NCBI RefSeq assembly: GCF_027744825.2
Contig: NC_071349.1
Location: 7,841,001 to 7,905,000 of the forward strand
DNA length: 64,000 nt
From: Synchiropus splendidus
Lineage: Eukaryota > Chordata > Actinopteri > Syngnathiformes > Callionymidae
Reading direction: 5' to 3'
Shown here: positions 13,628 to 25,762 of the stretch, in pieces
Position numbering within the stretch: the first letter of the stretch is position 1
Layout: each line of letters starts with the position of its first letter
Translations under genes and position numbers: made by a program
The notes under the pieces: generated by a model
What the model was told of the DNA's origin: nothing
Databases searched by the model: none
Seen by the model: the letters and a program-made list of their open reading frames with translations, nothing else

Positions 13628-14182
13628 CAGTGGTACCTTGGTTTTCAAACGTCCCGGAATTCGAGCAAATCGGAGTTCGAACAAGATTTTTTTGCATCGG
13701 ATTTCGAACGAAAATCCAGAACTCGAACGCCCCTGAAAAAAAACGGAAAAAACATAACACGCGCAGACCGACCAGCTGACCCACAACGCGCTTTGTTATT
13801 GTGCATAACGCAGCCTCTGTATGCAGACGTGTCCCATTATTTACTGACTGTTTTTTCTTCATATTGAGGTGTAAAACCTTTCCTGTCTCCTCACTGGACC
13901 GTGGTAGAGTGTCACAGGGGAGGTGCTCGCTCTCCACACCTCCGAGGCTGGAGCGCTCACTCCAGGGTTTGATGTCCTGTTGTCAGGGATGAGGCGAGTC
14001 TGGGACAGAGCGTTACTTGGTTTATGACTTTGTCACAGCCAAACTGCACAGAAGCGCACATTCAGAGCTGGACACGCACCCGGCACCTCTTCACTTCACC
14101 AAAAATCGATTCAGATTTCAAACAAATCACTTCTCGAACGGCCGTCTGGAACGGATTGTGGTCGAGAACCGACGTTCCACTG
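13628..14182 (+). mobile_element. pogo-like MITE, copy A (internally deleted)
   Basis: The element starts CAGTGGTACCTTGG and ends with the complementary CGTTCCACTG, flanked by TA on both sides (13626-13627 and 14183-14184). Its interior matches copies B (20811-21534) and C (33155-33842) but lacks roughly 130 bp present near the right end of those copies. There is no intact transposase. The ends and TA duplication suggest the Tc1/mariner-pogo group. That placement is inference. Confidence 0.85.
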
Positions 14183-14184
14183 TA

Positions 14185-15961
14185 TATAGATATATGACGA
14201 CAAAAACATGAGCACTCTGGCCGAGGCTAGGATGCTAATCTATAATCTACACCGTCATCTTCTGAGATTATGAGACTGGTCTTCCGTCCACAAACTAAAG
14301 AATCTGGATTCTTGCAGGCAGACAGGTCCGAGCCAGACACCTGGGAGCTAGAGACAGAGGGCAGAGGTGAGGATGAGTCTGGAGGTCTAAGGCTGAGATA
14401 GAAAACACCTGTGAGGGAGCAGAGGGAGTCTGGCTTCTGTCAGACTACAAGAACTGTGGCTGTGGTTTTCAGGTAATCCGTTTTCCAGGACAGACATGGA
14501 CATGAATCACTCCGCATTAATAACTTTATTGAGTCTCTGGCAGGACAACAGGTACAAGGTCATGAAGTAATCAAATAATAAGCTGCTAATTACAGGTTCA
14601 TACGGAGGGCTTTGTTCAGGATTATATTTAAATGGCTTTTTTTTTTAAAGTGTGGGTTCATTCAGCGGCCCTGGATTTGGAACATGACTGGATCGACCGG
14701 AGGGATCAGACAGGTATGAGGTGATGCCGAGGCACTAAATCCTCACTGGGATATGAAGCATCAGCAGACAACGACGATGCACCAGGGGGAGAGTTACAGC
14801 TGCTTGGAACTTTCTTGTCCAAGGACTTGTGCGAGGTTACATGATGTCATTGACCTCACTACTTTCCGAGTGGCAGGTGTGGAGTCAGTTTAAACAGCAG
14901 AAGAGTTCACTTTTGACTCGACTCTTCCATAAACACTGCGTCTCAAAGTCTTAAAGCAGTGAAGCTTGTGTTGAAGGACCTCACCTATCTGAAGAAGACC
15001 ACAGTGGACTGGGTCTTCTTCCATCCATATGGTGTGAGTCATCCAGTTTCAGTCTCCTTCCCATGGATAGTGATGGCAGCACTGTTCCAGAAAGAACCAG
15101 ATGGTTTTCTGGTGACTCTCCACAACTTCTCTGTTCTCCACCCTGTCGTCCAAGAAGATGAGTCTCCTGGTTTGAAACCAGGTCGATCTCTGCGCCAGAG
15201 ACCCCTGCTACGCCATATTTAGACCCAGGTCTCATCGGAAGGATCATCTCTCATGGATGGCCTTGTTAGTCCCCCAGAAGAGCTGTGGGTCTCGGCCTCT
15301 TTGCTGTCACTGCTGCCCCCACGACGACGGCTCACTCTGCTCCTGAACATCTCAAAAGCAGTCGATTTTCAAAGCGCAGCTCCATGAACGCTGTCCTCGG
15401 TGACACACGCAGGTTGTACTTCGCAGCAGCATGGCAGCCACTGACAGAAATGGTTCACCACCATCCAAGATTTTTTTTTTCTTCTCGCTCTCAACAGACT
15501 AATTAGGGCCTAATTGCCGTCAATTAAAACACATCAGGGAATTTATGCGACATGACAGGCTCTGGAAGCACTTTCCATGTATCTTTCATCTCAGTCTTAA
15601 TGTGGTGTCTTGTTTATTTATGGCGCGCTATGACCATCAAAGACTGCAGGAGACCTCAGAGACTTATGCTGTCGAGTGAAACAAGATCAGCCGAACCTTC
15701 AGCTCAGGACGTCATTTGTTTGTTTTTGTCAAGGCAGAGATTAGAGCGGCATCGCTAAACGTGCGCAGATTACCGAGCCTCCTTATTTGACGAAAAAACA
15801 CGGCGGTCAGTCAGGTGGCTTGTTTCATTCGGGTAGCCGCTGATCAAGGATACTGTGACCAGTCTCGCTGGATAAACCTCAACTTATAGTTTCCAAATAA
15901 AGTCTGGTTCTGGCCTTCAGTGTCTTCAGTATGGTGGAGGGTTTATGTGATGCAAACATAG
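14185..15961. other. gene-free stretch
   Basis: I see no supportable exon, RNA gene or complete repeat here. Confidence 0.5.
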
Positions 15962-15969
15962 CTTTAAAG

Positions 15970-16497
15970 CAGAGGTGGGCAATTACATTTCCTGAAGGGC
16001 CACAGTAGAAAACTGTAACTATCATCGAAACAAAGACTGCAAAGAATACAAAACATGACGGAAGAATATCCAAAATATTTACTTATGTTTCAAGGACAAG
16101 TTGACCTAAAAAGATTCAATGCAAGTAAGGATATTAAGAAGTGTAAATATGCAGTGGAAACTATTGAAATATTTACATATACATATGCACTTAATTTTTA
16201 TATAAGTCCACATAACTATGGACCTGACGTTCAATATAAAAAGGCAGTTTATTTCAAATATATTTTCAGTAGTCTTTTTATTAGTCTTATTTTGAGGAAC
16301 AAGAAAAACATGCAAAAATGAAAATTTTAGTCTATATATTCACTGCTGAAGTGGTGACAGTGACAGTAAGATAAAGAACAAAAAAGGCAGAAAAATTACA
16401 ACATATCAGTTATAGTTTCAGTCTGACGTCAAAAGGGCCGCAAAAATACAGGCATTGGTCCGCCTATGGCCCCCGGGCCACACTTTTCCCAGGTCTG
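15970..16497. mobile_element. hAT-type non-autonomous element
   Basis: The ends are CAGAGGTGGGCAA (15970) and TTTCCCAGGTCTG (ending 16497), which are imperfect inverted repeats. They are flanked by 8-bp near-duplicates CTTTAAAG (15962-15969) and CTTTAAAC (16498-16505). The 8-bp duplication and the GGGCCGCAAAAATACAGG / GGCCCCCGGGCC end region are typical of hAT Charlie-like elements in vertebrates. No transposase frame remains. Confidence 0.85.
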
Positions 16498-16505
16498 CTT
16501 TAAAC

Positions 16506-17867
16506 CAATGTTGATTCACAGGTCAATAAACCTTTTTTTTTGGTTACTACCAAGTCATCATGTCATGTTGTCACCTCGACAGACAGAAAGTGTTTCATGT
16601 TTCTCCCCATGATGAACTGATCACATGACTGAACACGTTGTTCTTGAAACATTGGTCCTTTCCTCTTTCAGTTGCATCAGCAGGAAGTCTGGTCTCATCA
16701 CTCAGGTTCACCTTGCACTGACTGAACGTCCTAATTCAGCGAAGCGCGCTGATGAATATGAGCGGGAAGCAGCAGAAGAAACGATTCCACGGTTCAAGGA
16801 TAGCGCACCTTAAAGACCCGCAGCCGAGCCAGTGCGTGGAGGACGGGAGGTCGCAGCACTCCGGTGCGAGCGCACAGAGTATTTACAGAAGTAGATGGCA
16901 GATGAGATGAAGCCTGCTTTTAATAGAGCTGAGACCTGCACTCACAGCCAGCTGCCTTCAGAGGCCTCAGAGGAAAAGAGCCAAGGAGAGGTGAGGAGCA
17001 GCGTGTCCTCACAAGAGCCCAAAACCTGAATAAGAGCCTGACTGCACGGAGGTCATCTCACTAGGAAAAGAGCTGAGTATTGGGGGGGAAAGGTAAAAGA
17101 CGTTTGCCCGTGTGTGTGTGTGTGTGCACGACTTTTCCTCGCAAGAATCTGTCATTGGTCGGAAGTCCATGAATCTGAGTTTGAGGAAACATCGGCAGAA
17201 GTGAGAAGTGAGTGAATACTGCCATCAGAGCGCAGCAGTGTGACACAATGTTATTGAGATCTAAATTCATCTGTGGTGTCCTTGTGAGCAGGCAGCGGAG
17301 GAAGAGTGTGAACGGGATCACAGGACGAGGGGAGTGGGACGCTAGTGAAGTTTTTAAGTCATGTAGCAGATGGGCGGGGCATATTTGAAAGCTGCTAGAT
17401 ATTGATCATCATCATCACTTACTTTGACCAAACTATATTAGCACAGTGACACGAGGTTGGCACAGCAGTAGGAGGTCTGCCCAACCCTTAAAACTTTATT
17501 AATTTTTGAATCTCAACTGTAAGCTGCGTGAAATGGCTCCTGGAAAAAGGTTGCAGGGGTTAATAGCAAGTCTAGCTGATGCAAACAGATGAGCACCTCC
17601 AGACTCACGTCCACTGAACACAGCTCAGGTTCAGGAAATGAGAGGGTCGGAGACCCCAGCTGCAATTGGACCCAGTCCCGGGTGACACTTTGTTCTACTG
17701 TCAGGCTACAGAAGCAGGTTGGAACCAGACTTCAGGCTCACTGGAAGATACCACAGTAAGCTGAAGCAGCACTTTACGGGTTGCTGCTGTTTAATACCTA
17801 GTCCTGGTTTGGATTGATCCTCGTGTTCAGCGTGAATTTTGTTGATGGAAATGCTGTCACTGCTGGA
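16506..17867. other. gene-free stretch
   Basis: No exon is recognised. A short (TG)n run lies near 17109-17126. Confidence 0.5.
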
Positions 17868-17875
17868 TGAGGGAC

Positions 17876-18416
17876 TAGTGATGGGTAAATGAGGCATCAT
17901 GAAGCGTTTTGACACAGTGACACACTGTGCTGAAACTGTGTTGATACTGTGTCTCTGAATACTGACACCTGCTGGACATTAAAAATCCCTGCAAGCAACC
18001 TACTTGACAGACTGAATTTTCACATTATACAATACAATACACTGTACATTTACTGTGTATATAATATCAAATAAGTCTTTGCGTATCTTTAAATAATGTG
18101 AAAATGTATTATAATGTGAAAAACTCTTTTTATATATGTAAAAAAATAATCCAATGTTTTTACATTTTCTAAATTAAATTATACCTTGAAATGAATTTTA
18201 ATTAGAATGGAACAAGACAAGTCGAAAATTTGAGACAATAAATTCATTAGAAATAAATACATTATTCTCCAACAGGAGATCAAAATGTTCCCACTCACAA
18301 AGAACTTTACATTGTTTCAGCAGTTGCATCCTGTGGACAGATGTGCTTCCTTGTAAACGCAGTTCCGATGCAGGGATTGTTCTGTGAGCGCATCGCAGTT
18401 GCAGGACCCATCACTA
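17876..18416. mobile_element. hAT-like MITE with TAGTGATGGG ends
   Basis: The element begins TAGTGATGGG and ends with the exact inverse CCCATCACTA. The adjoining 8-mers TGAGGGAC and CAAGGGTC match at five of eight positions, which fits an aged 8-bp target duplication. Much of its right part recurs at 23555-23910. There is no coding frame. Confidence 0.75.
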
Positions 18417-18424
18417 CAAGGGTC

Positions 18425-20610
18425 CATCAGCTGTGGACAATGATGCTGCATAAGAATATATTTTTAATGAAATAAAAATTGAGTTTTCTCTCATTAAATT
18501 TAGAGTCATAAATGAATCATCATCAGGGCAGAGATTAAACTTTTTTTCCCACCAAATGTAAGAGACTCCTTTTTTTTTTTGAAAGAGAGAGACATCATTT
18601 CTGGGACACAAGCGCACATGAATGCACAGATCTGGATGACTGCTCTTTCTATTTATGAGCTCATTCAGAGCCCAGCTGACATTTCCTGCTCACATCTGCT
18701 GACACTGTCTGTGCGGAACAGCCCAGTGCTCATCACTGAATGGGAGCATGTGACACTTACATGGATGCTCTTCCTGGTTTGGAACCCACGCACAGACACG
18801 TGGGAGCGCTCCTTTAGAAGAGACCTGACAAGGAGTAAAGCTGCCTCCTGAAGACACACATGTGCTCATGGACACATTCCCAGCTCCAGCCGGATCCCCG
18901 ACACTCGCACTCTCAAATCTGACAGCTGTGCAGCGAGCACCTCACGCAGATAGAAAGCTTTTACCACCAGAGGTGTGTAATATTCATAAGGAGCGCTCCA
19001 CTTACTTTGTAACAGACTACTGCTGGAGCCAGTGTGAGCAACACTGATCTGCTCCTGTGGTGATGTGGTCCGATACAATATTAATGCCGCCTGTGTAGAG
19101 ATAGCATTTGCCCTGTTGTTCCTTCTGCCCCATTTCTCCTGCGCAACCCGCTCCGACACGTCGGCGGCGAGATGTTCGACAGCAGCTTGTGACTCTCAGC
19201 AGGGTGCCAGCCAAAGTGTTGGGGCTTTTGGAGGTTTGCTCCATCGTACAAGATGTAGGGCAGCGATCTTGGCACTGACTTTTCGAACCGATGTGGCAGA
19301 GATTATCTTCAGCCGCAGCTGCACCGAGGATTTGTTTCCCGTCATTTCATTTCACACTACAATATCCAAGCGCTCCATGCGTGCTCACATTGCTCCGCTT
19401 ATTCCCACACAGTCCAGCTGGCCAGAGATGACCTTGCCGTGCAGAACTGCAGTCAAAGTCGAAAGGCAGAAACGATAATTTCACTTTTTTCTGCGAACAC
19501 GCTGGATGCAAAGACGCAAAGTTAAAGCTGATCAAGCACCTCGCGCGTCCGCGCCCTTCATCTGTTTTACCTTCTGGGTTTGCTGATGGAGTAAAATCAA
19601 GCAGAATGTTTTTGAGCAGAGTGTGAGGGGTGGCCACTCACATGAAGCGGTATGAAATGTGCCCTGACAAAGATACCACTTTGTGTTATCAGATTTGGAG
19701 GTGAGTGAACAGCAAGGGCAGTTGCAGTCTTGTGGGAGCAAATGTCAGGGTTCCCTCAATAAATCACCACCCCACATCACTTCCTGCCATGGACGGGGGT
19801 CCATGTCATGCTGACATCGGTTTTACAAAACGGCTGAAGGCAACTAATAAGAAATGATACAATAATAACAAATGCAAACCCAATTTATACGATTAGAAAC
19901 AGGACTCGTTCCTCTTGGCAGAATATAGATGTAAAAGTACAGGATGTGATACACAACTGGAAAACCAAAGGGCCGCAAAACTACAGGCTAGGGGCCCAGA
20001 TAAGGACCCAAGGGAGAAACCCTTCCTGAACCTGTTTTGCCAACAGGTGAAGATCACATAACCTTCCATTTGCACTAATCATTTCTAAAAACATGCACAG
20101 AAATGTTTATTTTTTTGCAGCCATTTGTGTTGCAGAGTGACTGCTGTGTGGAATGTTTTGATGACTGCTGTGTGGCATCACGCATCAACTTCCTTCTGGG
20201 GTTGCAGGAGAGAAACAGTCCAAATGAAACACGGATTGTGTTCACAACACCAGCAGCTTCTCCTTCACAGTGGGCCACTCCTGTGAGCAGGATCCAGATA
20301 GGAGCAATGCCAGAGAAACCAGTGCCGTGGCGTAGAGAAGCAGATGCGCGCTGTCCAGAGCAGCACAGGCCTGCGGCAGGCCTGCGGTGCGCTCCCTCGG
20401 AACCTTCCGTGGACATGTTGTGAGATTAGAAGCTTCTCCAGAACGTGTGGACTGACGACCTCCAGTGACTTCACAAGATGCCGGCAGCGTTTGACACACT
20501 TGTGAGAACCCTGTCAGGAAATGAAAATGAGATTCTATTGAATTGTTTTGTGTCCAGGAAATTAAAAACCCTGTACTTCTTATTTCTAATGACGCGATTT
20601 TATTCAAGTG
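18425..20610. other. gene-free stretch
   Basis: No supportable gene is present. The GC-richer part around 19.0-19.65 kb carries frames of 60-137 codons on both strands, but none has domain features or splice context that I recognise. It may be eroded transposon. Confidence 0.45.
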
Positions 20611-20810
20611 CACTATGAGCATACTTATACTAAAACTGAAGAAGTATACTTGCAGTTTACTTTTGAAATATTACGTTCTACTACGTACATTCTTAACGGT
20701 AGCACAAGGAAATTCTTAAAGGTAGCATGAGGTATACCGGTAGTTATACTCAAGTATACCAAGTAAAATTGACTTCAAGTATACTGCTTTTTTCTTCATG
20801 ATTTCAAGTA

Positions 20811-21534
20811 CAGTGGTACCTCAGTTCTCGACCACAATCCATTCCTGGCAGCCGTTCGAGAAGCGATTTGTTCGAAATCTGAATCGATTTTTCCCATTAC
20901 AATGAATGGAAAAAGAAATAATGTGTTCCAAGCCTTAAAATAGGCTTTTGTAGGAGTGAATGTAGAGTGTCTGCTGCAGGTGCGCTGTTCCTCTATGTGT
21001 GTGGCCGCTGCATGTGGGAGGGGTTGCCGAGTGAGTGACGTCTCTCCAGAAGTGAAGAGGTGCCCGGTGCGTGTCCAGCTCTGAATGTGCGCTTCTGTGC
21101 AGTTTGGCTGTGACAAAGTCATAAACCAAGTAACGCTCTGTCCCAGACTCGCCTCATCCCTGTCCCAGCTCCAGCCCACAACAGGACATCAAACCCTGGA
21201 GTGAAGGTGTGGAGAGCGAGCACCTCCCCTGTGACACTCTACCACGGTCCAGTGTGGAGACAGGAAAGGTTTTACACCTCAGTATGAAGAAAAAACAGTC
21301 AGTAAATGTAGCTAACGGGACACGTCTGCATACAGAGGCTGCGTTATGCACAATAACAAAGCGCGTCGTGGGTCAGCTGATCAGTCTGCGCACATTATGT
21401 TTTTTCTGGCTTTTTTCGGGGACGTTCAAGTTCTGGATTTGCGTTCGAAATCAGAAGCACAAAAATCTCGAACCTTTTGTTCGAACTCCGATTTGTTTGA
21501 AGTCGGGTAAATTCAAAAACCAAGGTACCGCTGT
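20811..21534 (-). mobile_element. pogo-like MITE, copy B (reverse orientation)
   Basis: The element starts CAGTGGTACCTCAG and ends CCAAGGTACCGCTG, flanked by TA (20809-20810 and 21535-21536). The sequence is the reverse orientation of copies A and C. The whole element lies within a region rich in AGTATACTT-type motifs (about 20.61-20.80 and 21.70-21.87 kb), so it appears nested in an older repeat. Confidence 0.85.
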
Positions 21535-21870
21535 ATATTGATGCGATCCAGAAGCGAGGAGTGCAAAGGATTATGGGAGTAGGTGCATGGCGGTAGAAGC
21601 GAAGACTATTCTTATTGTTTTGTAGTTTTGCTCAAATACTTACTGAGGAACTGAGTTGTTGAGTCATACTTTTACTGATTTACCTCATAATCACCATGAG
21701 TGTGACCATTTGCGATCATGATATGAAATACATACCGAGCAGACTAGTAGTACACTTGTATACTTGCTGAATACATAAAAGTGCACTTCAGTAAACTTAG
21801 AAAGATCCCAACTGAGTCTGATGAAGTATAAGTAAACTACCAGGATATGGTCTGCAGTACACTTGCTATA

Positions 21871-22101
21871 CAAGTAACATCCGACTTACAACCAAGATTG
21901 GTTCCGAGGGGCGCGGGGGTTATAGGTTCTACTGTAGTGGTAGATGGCTGTGTGAGATGCTGGGATACTGTGCTGCCATAACTGTCGTATGGGATGCCGG
22001 GCTGCTACGTGCTGCGGCACCATACGCTGCCATGGTCATTGGCCATGGTCGCAAGTACGGGTGGATGTAAGTCGAGCAGGTCGTAAGTCGGATGTTACTT
22101 G
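21871..22101. mobile_element. MITE with CAAGTAACATC... inverted ends, copy 2
   Basis: The ends CAAGTAACATCCGACTTA and TAAGTCGGATGTTACTTG are perfect inverses. TA flanks the left end (21869-21870). The right flank is TT, presumably mutated. It is the same family as 9160-9451. Confidence 0.8.
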
Positions 22102-23554
22102 TTCTGGTTGATGTTGGTCTGAGCGCCACTTTAAATCAGCAGCTAGTGGCTACAGTCAAGTCAGTATATGAACAGTTGTGGGTCCAGTGTAGCGCCATCC
22201 TGGGTGAGCTCCGCTCTTCGACATGACTCCGTACTCTCACCGCCTCAGCTGTTCCTGCACTTCTCTGGCAATCCTTCCCGCCTCTCCTTCCCCCCCGTAG
22301 CTCTGTAACTAATGGTCCTCGAACGCAGCTCCAGCTGTCGCGCCGATGCGTCTGAATCACAACCATCATGAGTTATTATCAACAGCGCGCCGACTGATTT
22401 GGGCTAATGTCCACGTTGATGGTATTAATGCTGGGACTGATTGGAGCGCATCCATCATCATAGTCCAGCAATGAAGAGGTAATAACTGGAGCGCCCCGAT
22501 AATGACGGAGGATTGAAGCTTCAGCGAGAGAGCGAGGAACTTGTTGTTTGTGAAGGAAATTGCTGCTCTGATGATGTCCTTGTCTCTTCCTCTTTCCTCC
22601 CCAGTTCATCTTCTCCAATAACTGTCGCCTTAACGCCTCATTTTCTGCATTTCTTAATGGTTTTTTGGCGTCTTTCTTCCCCCCGTGGTTTCATCCGGCT
22701 GACTTCTTTTCGACGACACACACCGTTTATTAATAGTTCAGCAGCTTTGTCCTTAGTCAACACCACCATTGCTTATTCCCCTCTCTGAATCCATTCTGCG
22801 TCTCCACACTCCTTTCTTCCTCCACACGTCAGTATTTCCTGACTCCGCTCTTGCCGGACCGCTCTCTCTGGTCTCTCCCACTGCAGCACAGTGAGGTGTC
22901 CATTTGTGAGACACGGGGTGGTAGGTGCTGAGGAGGTGTGGGTGGGCGAGTTTTAATGATCCAGCACTCACACTCGTGACAGGGAGAACACACGTGTGTT
23001 TGGCTGCCATGTGTGTGTTACACTGATGCTACTGCTTCAACTGCTGCTCTGACTGAGTGAACGTGCACATCCATTTTAGACTCTTTAACAACCCTCCTCC
23101 TCTCTAGCTCCACACCACAACAACCCCTACGCGTCTGTGGAAAGTGAGCGGATGAGTCAGCCCATTACGGACCACAGATACAGATGAATGTGCCGCACGC
23201 TGCATCAGCACAACACTGCCTTGTAATGCTTCTCTTGACTATAACCTCCTGTATCCCTGCTAATTGCCCATCCGCCCTTACCTTCACTTCTGCACTCGCT
23301 TTCCTGGTGAGTTTTCTCAGTGAAATATTCCACTTTGATATCACACTTTAAAAAGCCTTGGAGATGAAGGCAGGCTGTAAAAGGGAAGGATCTTTAGTGT
23401 GGCCAATCGTTTGGGATGAAAGAAAATTCGATCATTTAATGTGATTTAAATTCACGTATGTCAGTGACGGACCGGATCAACCTCCCCTGACATTGTACAG
23501 AAAGGACATTTGTTTACCTGGAGCCTTAGTGAGTGTTGTGGTGGACCCCCAGTG
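22102..23554. other. gene-free stretch
   Basis: No exon, RNA or complete repeat is recognised. Confidence 0.5.
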
Positions 23555-23910
23555 TTTATATATCTAAAAAAAATAATCCAATGTTTTTAAATTTTATAAA
23601 TTAAATTATGCCTTGAAATGAATTTGAATTAGAATGGAACAAGACAAGTCGAAAATCTGAGTCAAACTGGGTCAAGACTGAAATAAATACATTATTCTCC
23701 GATAGGAGATCAAAATGGTCCCACTCACAAAGAACATCAGATTCAGCAGTTGCATCCTGTGGACAGATGCGCTTCCTTGTAAACGCAGTTCCGCACGTTT
23801 TTGCCGAGTCGATACAGCCATGTGATTGTCTTAAAGCGGTACCGACGCAGTGATTGCTCTGTGAGCTCAGCACGTGCACCGGCGCATCGCTGTTGCAGGA
23901 CCCATCACTA
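23555..23910. mobile_element. partial second copy of the TAGTGATGGG hAT-like element
   Basis: It matches the right-hand part of 17876-18416 from about 18125 onward and ends in the same CCCATCACTA. The left end is missing. It keeps about 60 bp near its right end that the first copy has lost. Confidence 0.75.
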
Positions 23911-24385
23911 GTGTTAACCCACCTGAATGTGGAGGCAAAGAGGCGACCTCTGGCTCCACATTTTAACCTATCTTATTTATTCATTTATAACTTACTGTGT
24001 TTTAACCCTTTACACTTACAACTCAGCGGGAGATCCTGTTGTACAGCGCAGAAACATGGCGCCTAAATAAGACTCAGTGGTTCTTAACCTTGTTGGAGGC
24101 ACCAAACCCAACCAACCTTGATCCCGACCACGCAACAAGAGTGAATCTAAAATTGGTCCCGAGGGCCGCAGGTTTGAAATGACCACCAGGAAAGAACTGC
24201 ACCCAACAAACTCATGTTATCTGATGTTTGTTTCTGCTCCTCCACTCTTCACATCTGATACAACAGAACAGGAAGTAGCATGCAGCCTCCTCCTGATGTG
24301 TTCTCCAGTTCCACGAAGCTGCTGATGGTGTTGAGATAGAGACGATGAAGCAGCCGTCACACTTGAGTCCGTCACAGACGACACC

Positions 24386-25684
24386 ATGGCTGCACATGTG
24401 CTGCTGCTGCTGCTGACTCTGATGCTGACGCTCTCCTCCAACATCCACGCTGACATCATCCTGGGTGCAGGGTGGTCTCATCGCTTCTCCCTGGACCACA
24501 CCGCTGACTTCTGCTCCGTCTATAGATGGACCAGTCATGGGAAGGAGCTCCTGTTCAACTCTTCAGGCTCTGAATATCAGCTATACCCTCTGGCTGTTTC
24601 TCACTCGGGTCAGTACCAGGAGCAGTGCTGGACTCACGGCAGGGTGATGCTGGACAGCAACTCCACTCTCCTCATCTGTGACACACAGAAGATGAGACAA
24701 CATAAGAATTTGAACCTGAATGCTGGAGAGACTGCGGAGCTGAACTGTGAGGGTGTGGGACCAAACCAGAGTGTTCAGTGGACCTATTATAAATCCGGCC
24801 TGGCTGGATTAGTCTCCATAGATGATGGGACACTTCCAGGGTTCCAACACCAGCTGGAGGAGAACAAACCTTCTCTCCTGATCACAACCCACAGACATCA
24901 TGTTGCCGTCGGCTACTTCTGTCTGGTGAAGCAGCAGTTTAGGTGTGACCTTCACGGTCGTTTCATTGTTCAAGTACTGCCAGAGATTATCCTGCGCTCG
25001 GTGGGGGAGAGTCTGGAGCTGAACTGTTCTGATGGCAGCAGAAACCAAACACGCAAGTGGAGGATGAGGACTTCACTGTGGGCTGATAGAGAGAGTCTGA
25101 ACTCCACTCTGATGCTTCCATCTCTGACGTTGGGCCACTCAGGTTCTTACACCTGTGAGCTCAGTGTTTCTGGTCCTGACCGTTATCTCCTGATAGTTTG
25201 TCCTGAGTCTGAGCCTCCTGCTGTGGAGCTCTTCACTGGAGGGGAGAACCTAACTCTCCACTGTGGGGACTGGAATCAGACTGCCAGGGTTTTATGGTTC
25301 ATGAGGTCCAACAGAACCGAAGGACGAGTCTTTGATTTTAGGTATCAACGACCAGAAAACGTGCATCTCTCTGGCCGCAGGCTGGTGATCAGGAACATCT
25401 CTCTGCAGGACACTGGACTGGTCTGGTGCGTGGTGACAAGAGACCGTGTCTGTGTGTTCAGATCTGAGTTCCTGGTAATGTTCGGAGAGCCAGAGCTTGA
25501 TCACCACCTGCTGAGGTCCGTGCTCCTCAGTGCTGTTGTGCTGATGATGCTGTGTGTTGTGGTTGTTGTGAGGGTGAAGGTGTGGAGGACCAGGAGGAGA
25601 GAGCAGCTCCCAGAACCTGTGGAGGAGCTGGAGATGTCCCAGCTGTCTCCAGAGTCAGACGTGCAGGAGGAGGCTCCGGTCTGA
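24386..25684 (+). CDS. single-exon type I membrane protein with four Ig-like domains
   Basis: This is an intact 432-codon frame with an ideal start context (ACCATGG). Residues 1-22 are a leucine-rich signal peptide. Four Ig-like domains follow, with the core cysteine pairs visible at about C43/C81, C121/C179, C214/C257 and C293/C348. Domains 2-4 carry recognisable B- and F-strand signatures such as ELNC...SGSYTC. At least nine N-glycosylation sequons are present. A hydrophobic helix at about 378-396 is followed by basic residues and a short acidic tail with no tyrosine, so it has no ITIM or ITAM. A poly(A) signal lies at 25757-25762. The architecture suggests a cell-surface immune or adhesion receptor. 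I do not recognise a named orthologue, and ligand and function are unknown. It is odd that four Ig domains, the membrane segment and the tail share one exon, because Ig domains are normally on separate exons. A retrocopy is one explanation. Confidence 0.85.
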   Translation: MAAHVLLLLLTLMLTLSSNIHADIILGAGWSHRFSLDHTADFCSVYRWTSHGKELLFNSSGSEYQLYPLAVSHSGQYQEQCWTHGRVMLDSNSTLLICDTQKMRQHKNLNLNAGETAELNCEGVGPNQSVQWTYYKSGLAGLVSIDDGTLPGFQHQLEENKPSLLITTHRHHVAVGYFCLVKQQFRCDLHGRFIVQVLPEIILRSVGESLELNCSDGSRNQTRKWRMRTSLWADRESLNSTLMLPSLTLGHSGSYTCELSVSGPDRYLLIVCPESEPPAVELFTGGENLTLHCGDWNQTARVLWFMRSNRTEGRVFDFRYQRPENVHLSGRRLVIRNISLQDTGLVWCVVTRDRVCVFRSEFLVMFGEPELDHHLLRSVLLSAVVLMMLCVVVVVRVKVWRTRRREQLPEPVEELEMSQLSPESDVQEEAPV

Positions 25685-25756
25685 GCCGCCATGATGTAAA
25701 TAACTGCTGACCTTTGACCTCTCTGACGAGCAAAGTGCGCGCTCTTGTTTGGCTTC

Positions 25757-25762
25757 AATAAA
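25757..25762 (+). terminator. poly(A) signal of the Ig-domain gene
   Basis: An AATAAA hexamer lies 73 bp after the stop codon, in the same orientation as the gene. A second AATAAA lies about 120 bp further on. Confidence 0.6.

Noticed and set aside
13431..13937. Overlapping frames of 60-130 codons on both strands across the (AT)n run
   Set aside because: They are Ile-Tyr repeats produced by the microsatellite plus MITE sequence, not proteins.
19065..19637. Frames of 96-137 codons on both strands
   Set aside because: I considered a BED-type hAT transposase remnant, but the cysteine/histidine spacing does not fit and no flanking ends were found.
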